The position numbers and the translations under genes were made by a program. The notes under the pieces are model-generated. The model had not been told where the DNA came from. It worked only from the letters and a program-made list of their open reading frames with translations, and made no database searches. 8,597 bases of DNA from JAUIEH01 sp964483375 (GTDB taxonomy: Bacteria; Pseudomonadota; Alphaproteobacteria; Caulobacterales; Maricaulaceae). Below are positions 5,014 to 8,597 of the stretch, in pieces. The stretch's first letter is position 1, and every line of letters begins with the position of its first letter. The stretch lies in assembly GCA_964483375.1 (NCBI GenBank), contig CAZABJ010000078.1, forward strand, positions 1 through 8,597. Direction: 5' to 3'.

Positions 5014-6987
5014 ATGGAATCGGTTCTTTTCAGCGCCTTCGTCTATCTGGCCGCGGGGGTGATCGCGGCGCCCATCGCCAACCGTTTGGGGCTGGGCTCG
5101 GTTCTGGGCTACTTGGCTGCGGGGCTCATTATCGGGCCGTTCACCGGGCTGGTGGGCTCTGAGAGCCAAACCGTCCAACACTTCGCCGAGTTCGGCGTGG
5201 TGGTGATGTTGTTCCTTATCGGGTTGGAGCTGGAACCGCGTCGGCTTTGGGAGCTGCGCGACAAGCTTTTCGGCCTGGGGGCCGCACAAGTGGGGCTGAC
5301 CACGCTCTTGATCGTCGGGGCCTTGATGGCGTTCGGCGTGAGCTTCAACGTCGCATTGGCGACAGGGATGATCCTGTCGCTCTCATCCACCGCCATCGTT
5401 CTGCAAACCATGCAGGAAAAGTCCTGGATGAACACCGAAGGCGGCCGCTCCGCCTTTTCTACGTTGCTTTTCCAAGACATCGCCGTGATCCCGATGCTGG
5501 CCTTGATGCCGCTTTTGGCCTCACCGGAACTCGCCGCTGCGGCCGCCGACGCAATCGGCGGGCAGGGGGCGGATGCCGGCGCGCATGCCGAGGCGGGCCA
5601 TGGCGACGCTGACCACGGCGAAGGCGGCCATGGGAGCGGCTCGTCATTCATGGACGATCTGCCCGGCTGGGCGCAGCCCTTCGTGATCTTGGGGGCCGTC
5701 GCGCTGGTCATTGCGGCGGGACGCTTTTTGGGGCGACCGGCGTTTCGCTTCATCGCCCTGTCGAACATCCGCGAGGCCTTCACGGCCGCAGCGCTGCTTC
5801 TGGTCGTCGGTATTTCTCTGTTGATGACCCTGGTCGGGTTGTCGCCTGCGTTGGGCGCGTTCCTCGCCGGCGTCGTGTTGGCGGACAGCGAGTTCCGACA
5901 CGAGCTCGAAGCGGATTTGGACCCGGTGAAGGGTCTACTCTTAGGGTTGTTCTTCATCACCGTGGGCGCTGGGGTCGATTTGGCGCTCCTGTCCAGGGAG
6001 TTCGTCGCCATATTCGGCGCGACGCTTGGGCTCTTCGCGGTCAAGTTCGGCGTCATGATGGGCTTGGCGGTCGCCTTTCGATTGGGCCCGGGCGACCGGT
6101 GGATCTACGCTCTTGGATTGGCGCAAGCGGGCGAGTTCGGATTCGTGCTCCTCACATTTGCGCTGGGCGCTTATGTGCTGCCGCCTGAGTTCGCCGCCGC
6201 CGCCAATCTGGTCGTCGCCCTGTCGATGCTGATGACGCCCGGGGTGTTCATCATATTGGAGCGGGTCATCCTCGCGCGCTTGTCGAAGCCGCAAGACGAC
6301 CGGGAAGCGGACGCCATCGACGAGTCCTCCGCCGTCGTCATCGCCGGCTATGGTCGCTTCGGCCAAATCACCCAGCGGATCTTAAACGCCATCAACAAAC
6401 CGGCCGTCGTGCTCGACCACGCCGCAGATCACATCGAAAGCCTCCGGAAATTCGGCGCGCGCGCCTATTACGGCGACGCGACGCGGCCTGACTTGCTCAA
6501 GGCGGCCGGCTTGGCCGACGCCAAAGTGTTGCTCGTCGCCATCGACGACAACGAGCGCGCGGTTGAACTCGTCCGTCACGTGAAGAAATTCTATCCCCAA
6601 GTGTATGTGGTCGCCCGCGCGTTCGATCGATTGCACGTCTACCGGCTGCGCGAGGCCGGGGCGGACAAAATCGTCCGCGAATTGTTCGGCTCGGCGCTTG
6701 AAGCCGCGGAGTCCGTCTTAGAGAGGCTGGGGATGCACCCCTATCGCGCGCACCGTATGGCGCAGGCCTTCCGCGCCCATGACGAAGAGACCGTTCACGA
6801 ACTCTACGAAGTCTTCCAACAAGAGCAGAACATCTACGAAAACCGCGCCTATATCGCCCGCGTGAAAGAGCGCAACGCACTTCTCGCGGCCACGATCGAA
6901 TCCGATCGCGATATCGCCGACGAACTCACCGAAAGCGAGTTCAACCCCGCGCCCGAACGGCAAGACGAAGACGGGTCGGAGCGCTAA
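5014..6987 (+). CDS. kefC: KefB/KefC-type glutathione-regulated K+ efflux antiporter (CPA2) with RCK domain
   Basis: Inner-membrane K+/H+ antiporter of 657 residues. The family is held closed by glutathione and opened by glutathione adducts, giving K+ efflux and cytoplasmic acidification during electrophile stress. The N-terminal part is a CPA2 membrane domain (about 1-422), with FQDIAVIP at 153-160 carrying the ion-site Asp155. The loop HELEADLDPVKGLLLGLFFITVG (296-318) matches the KefC regulatory loop HALESDIEPFKG. The RCK/TrkA-N domain starts near 438, with GYGRFG (445-450), Asp468 after the second strand, and YYGDATRPDLLKAAGLADAKVLLVAIDD. The acidic C-terminal tail ends near 657. Residues 180-212 are an Ala/Gly/His/Asp-rich insert with four His, longer than the same loop in E. 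coli KefC (about 620 residues). CGGAGG lies 10 bases before the ATG. The TAA overlaps the folD stop. KefB versus KefC cannot be settled by eye, and GSH gating is inferred. Confidence 0.92.
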   Translation: MESVLFSAFVYLAAGVIAAPIANRLGLGSVLGYLAAGLIIGPFTGLVGSESQTVQHFAEFGVVVMLFLIGLELEPRRLWELRDKLFGLGAAQVGLTTLLIVGALMAFGVSFNVALATGMILSLSSTAIVLQTMQEKSWMNTEGGRSAFSTLLFQDIAVIPMLALMPLLASPELAAAAADAIGGQGADAGAHAEAGHGDADHGEGGHGSGSSFMDDLPGWAQPFVILGAVALVIAAGRFLGRPAFRFIALSNIREAFTAAALLLVVGISLLMTLVGLSPALGAFLAGVVLADSEFRHELEADLDPVKGLLLGLFFITVGAGVDLALLSREFVAIFGATLGLFAVKFGVMMGLAVAFRLGPGDRWIYALGLAQAGEFGFVLLTFALGAYVLPPEFAAAANLVVALSMLMTPGVFIILERVILARLSKPQDDREADAIDESSAVVIAGYGRFGQITQRILNAINKPAVVLDHAADHIESLRKFGARAYYGDATRPDLLKAAGLADAKVLLVAIDDNERAVELVRHVKKFYPQVYVVARAFDRLHVYRLREAGADKIVRELFGSALEAAESVLERLGMHPYRAHRMAQAFRAHDEETVHELYEVFQQEQNIYENRAYIARVKERNALLAATIESDRDIADELTESEFNPAPERQDEDGSER

Positions 6988-7880
6988 CGGGCCCGGGCGG
7001 CCATACCGGCGCGTAAGCGCGCCGCTTCAAGGGCGTTCGATAGCAGCATGGCGATGGTCATAGGGCCTACCCCGCCTGGAACCGGGGTCAGAAAGCCCGC
7101 CGTCTCGCGCGCTTCCTCGAATGCGACATCGCCGACCAAACGCGTGCCGCCGGGGCCCTTCTCAGGCGCGGGGATGCGGTTGATGCCCACATCGATGACG
7201 CAAGCCCCGGGCTTCACCCAATCGCCGCGCACCATTTCCCGGCGCCCGACGGCGGGAACGAGAATATCCGCCTCCCGCGCGACGGCCGGCAAATCGCGGG
7301 TGCGGGAATGGGCGAGGGTGACGGTGCAATCCTCCGCGAGGAACAAAGACCCCGCCGGCTTTCCAACCAAAATCGATCGGCCGATGATCACGCAGCGCCT
7401 GCCGGACAAATCCGCCCCCAGCGCGCGTTTGGCCAGCGCCACACAGCCCGCAGGCGTGCAGGGCCGAAAACCCGGTCTGCCCAGGGAAAGGCGGCCGGCT
7501 GAGATTTCCGTCAGCCCATCGACGTCCTTTTCCGGGGGAATGCGGCCGATCACGCGGTCGGCGTCGACATGCCGGGGCAGGGGGAGCTGCACCAGGACGC
7601 CGTCCACGCCGGGGTCCGCGCCAAGGGCGTCGACCAGGGAAAGGACCTCCGCTTCGCTGGCGTCGCCGGCCAAGCGATGAACCTGGGAGGCGACGCCTTC
7701 CGCCGCGCAGGCCTTTTCTTTTGAGCGGACATAGACCTGGCTTGCCGGGTCATCGCCGATGAGCGCGACCGCCAAGTTCGGCGCGCGGCCGTGTTCCTCA
7801 GCGAAGGCCGCCGCGCCCGCGCGGACCTCAGCGCGGACCTCTCGCGCAACCGCCTTGCCGTCAATGATGTGCGCGCTCAT
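6984..7880 (-). CDS. folD: Bifunctional methylenetetrahydrofolate dehydrogenase/cyclohydrolase
   Basis: Cytosolic enzyme of one-carbon metabolism. It oxidises 5,10-methylene-THF to 5,10-methenyl-THF with NADP+, then hydrolyses it to 10-formyl-THF for purine and formyl-Met synthesis. At 298 residues it is a standard length. Family signatures are intact: YVRSKEKAC (Tyr50, Lys54 catalytic), VQLPLP (97-102), PPEKDVDGL with Asp121, FRPCTPAG (138-145), the nucleotide-binding GRSILVGKP (167-175), and the C-terminal PVPGGVGPMTIAML. The ATG at 7880 has AGGAG about 7 bases upstream, which supports this start. It lies 97 bases downstream of yggT in the same direction and is probably co-transcribed with it. 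Its TAG overlaps the TAA of the convergent antiporter gene, so there is no room for a terminator between them. Confidence 0.97.
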   Translation of the reverse strand: MSAHIIDGKAVAREVRAEVRAGAAAFAEEHGRAPNLAVALIGDDPASQVYVRSKEKACAAEGVASQVHRLAGDASEAEVLSLVDALGADPGVDGVLVQLPLPRHVDADRVIGRIPPEKDVDGLTEISAGRLSLGRPGFRPCTPAGCVALAKRALGADLSGRRCVIIGRSILVGKPAGSLFLAEDCTVTLAHSRTRDLPAVAREADILVPAVGRREMVRGDWVKPGACVIDVGINRIPAPEKGPGGTRLVGDVAFEEARETAGFLTPVPGGVGPMTIAMLLSNALEAARLRAGMAARAR

Positions 7881-7977
7881 GGCCTCTCCTTACACCACGC
7901 CGCGCGTCGCGTCGGCGCTGCGCATGCGCTGGACTTTCCCGCGGCCGATGCGAGGGACCTCGCCGCTGAGCCGGCGA
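7881..7977 (-). other. yggT-folD intergenic gap
   Basis: Ninety-seven bases separate the yggT stop from the folD start. The gap carries the folD ribosome site but no convincing promoter or gene. An open stretch in the frame ending at TAA 7892-7890 has no recognisable motifs. A GCTGA/TCAGC inverted repeat (7965-7982) spans the yggT stop codon and has no T tract. A DUF167 (YggU-like) gene, often found next to yggT, is absent and would not fit. Confidence 0.5.
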
Positions 7978-8301
7978 TCAGCTGATGCTTGTCGGTGCGC
8001 CGGCGATTGAGCGCAGAAGGGTCGGCAACAGCCAATCTCGGGTGAAAAACAGCGTCAGGATCATCAAAACCGGCGAGAGATCGACTTGATTGATCGGCGG
8101 AACGACGGCGCGGAAGGGCCGCAAGATCGGCTCGACAATGGCGCCGGCGAAGCGCGCGATGGTGGCGACGAACTGGTTCCTCGGATTGACGACATTAAAG
8201 ACCATCAACCAGCCGAGAACGACGTAGATGACGGTCATCCACAGCACCAGCGTCAACAACGGACGCAAGAAAAAGACGTAGATCGCCCAAACGAAATCCA
8301 T
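7978..8301 (-). CDS. yggT: YggT family membrane protein
   Basis: A small inner-membrane protein of 107 residues, the usual length for a single-repeat YggT protein. The family (also called CCB3/YggT) is linked to osmotic stress, cell division or plastid cytochrome assembly in different lineages, and no single role is settled. It has two hydrophobic segments, about 5-35 and 76-97. Between them is the diagnostic stretch EPILRPFRAVVPPI followed by VDLSPVLMIL (residues 57-82). The ATG at 8301 has an AGGGGCGAG-type purine-rich stretch just upstream. folD follows on the same strand. Upstream lies a 242-base gap and then a divergent tRNA-Ala gene. Confidence 0.93.
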   Translation of the reverse strand: MDFVWAIYVFFLRPLLTLVLWMTVIYVVLGWLMVFNVVNPRNQFVATIARFAGAIVEPILRPFRAVVPPINQVDLSPVLMILTLFFTRDWLLPTLLRSIAGAPTSIS

Positions 8302-8543
8302 GCTCGCCCCTGACTGTGCGGGATGCGCTTTCGCGGCCGTTCGGCGTCAAAGGCCGACCCCACGAAGAAGTCGCTCGCCGAGACGCCCCGCCGCGAAGCG
8401 CGGGTCCCGTCCCTCTAGCGCGCCCCCGGCCCTTAGCGCAACGCGCCTGGCCGCCTTAGCCGCGGTCGCCCCGCGCAGCGGGCTCCCGCCGGTCCATTCT
8501 TGACCCAATCGCCTGCGAGCCATACAAGCCTCGCTCTGACCTC
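8302..8543. other. Intergenic region between yggT and tRNA-Ala
   Basis: This region holds the plus-strand tRNA-Ala promoter (8500-8528) and presumably the minus-strand yggT promoter, for which I could not identify convincing hexamers. A basic 59-codon minus-strand ORF (8523-8347) and a plus-strand ORF (8300-8503) are present but lack recognisable motifs and look like chance openings in GC-rich DNA. Confidence 0.5.
8500..8528 (+). promoter_or_regulatory. Sigma-70-like promoter for tRNA-Ala
   Basis: The -35 hexamer TTGACC (8500-8505) matches 5 of 6 consensus bases. After a 17-base spacer comes TACAAG (8523-8528), matching 4 of 6. The expected start point near 8535 would give a leader of under 10 bases before the tRNA at 8544, typical for a strong tRNA promoter. 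Confidence 0.7.
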
Positions 8544-8597
8544 GGGGCCGTAGCTCAGATGGGAGAGCGCTGCAATCGCACTGCAGAGGTCAGGGGT
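8544..8597 (+). tRNA. tRNA-Ala (anticodon CGC), truncated by the window edge
   Basis: The first 54 bases of the gene are visible. The acceptor 5' arm is GGGGCCG, with the G at position 3 that forms the alanine identity G3-U70 pair. The D stem is GCTC/GAGC around AGATGGGA. The anticodon stem CTGCA/TGCAG closes the loop ATCGCAC, so the anticodon is CGC and it reads GCG. The sequence then enters the variable loop and T arm and runs off the window. The acceptor 3' arm and CCA cannot be checked. Confidence 0.93.

Noticed and set aside
5109..6056. Long minus-strand ORF (315 codons) antisense to the antiporter gene
   Set aside because: Its composition is Ser/Ala/Pro/Arg-rich with no recognisable motif. 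It mirrors the codon bias of the clearly real plus-strand gene.
7048..7680. Plus-strand ORF of 210 codons antisense to folD
   Set aside because: Ser/Arg/Pro-rich shadow. FolD on the opposite strand has every family motif.
8300..8503. Plus-strand ORF of 67 codons before tRNA-Ala
   Set aside because: Arg/Pro/Ala-rich low-complexity translation that overlaps the yggT start region; no support.
8347..8523. Basic 59-codon minus-strand ORF upstream of yggT
   Set aside because: Arg-rich with no SD or motif, and it overlaps the tRNA-Ala promoter; likely chance.

Overview
The window is GC-rich (most third codon positions are G or C) and reads as chromosomal DNA of an alphaproteobacterium. The yggT-folD pair, a DUF6491-type secreted protein, a KefF/KefC pair and a subtilisin-type surface protease together fit Caulobacterales or Hyphomonadales-like lineages best. 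That placement is inferred from gene content; no rRNA or other lineage marker is present.

Layout from left to right. The 3' part of a parD-like antitoxin gene overlaps a parE-like toxin gene (3-574, +). After a 138-base spacer comes tRNA-Val(GAC) on the minus strand (713-787), with a candidate promoter at 835-865. Three minus-strand genes follow. In their order of transcription they are a VanZ-like membrane protein (4317-3892), a large S8 (subtilisin) protease with an N-terminal lipoprotein-like signal and a C-terminal beta-barrel-like region (3788-1503), and a small secreted DUF6491 protein (1369-941). Divergent from these, on the plus strand, is a tight pair encoding a KefF-like NAD(P)H:quinone oxidoreductase and a KefC-like potassium/proton antiporter with an RCK (TrkA-N) domain (4400-6987). 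The kefC stop codon overlaps the stop codon of the convergent folD gene (7880-6984, -). yggT lies upstream of folD in the same direction (8301-7978, -). The right edge holds a good sigma-70-like promoter and the first 54 bases of tRNA-Ala(CGC).

Working connections. ParD and ParE should form a translationally coupled toxin-antitoxin module. KefF and KefC should form a ligand-gated K+ efflux system that acidifies the cytoplasm to protect against electrophiles. FolD supplies one-carbon folates and is probably co-transcribed with yggT. The VanZ-like gene, the protease and the DUF6491 gene are all membrane, surface or secreted proteins in one orientation, but gaps of 103 and 133 bases leave co-transcription unproven.

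I saw no CRISPR array, insertion sequence, phage gene or clearly new multi-gene system. The most notable points are the NalP/SphB1-like architecture of the protease with its 18-proline tract, a histidine-rich insert in the KefC membrane domain, and the overlapping convergent stop codons of kefC and folD.
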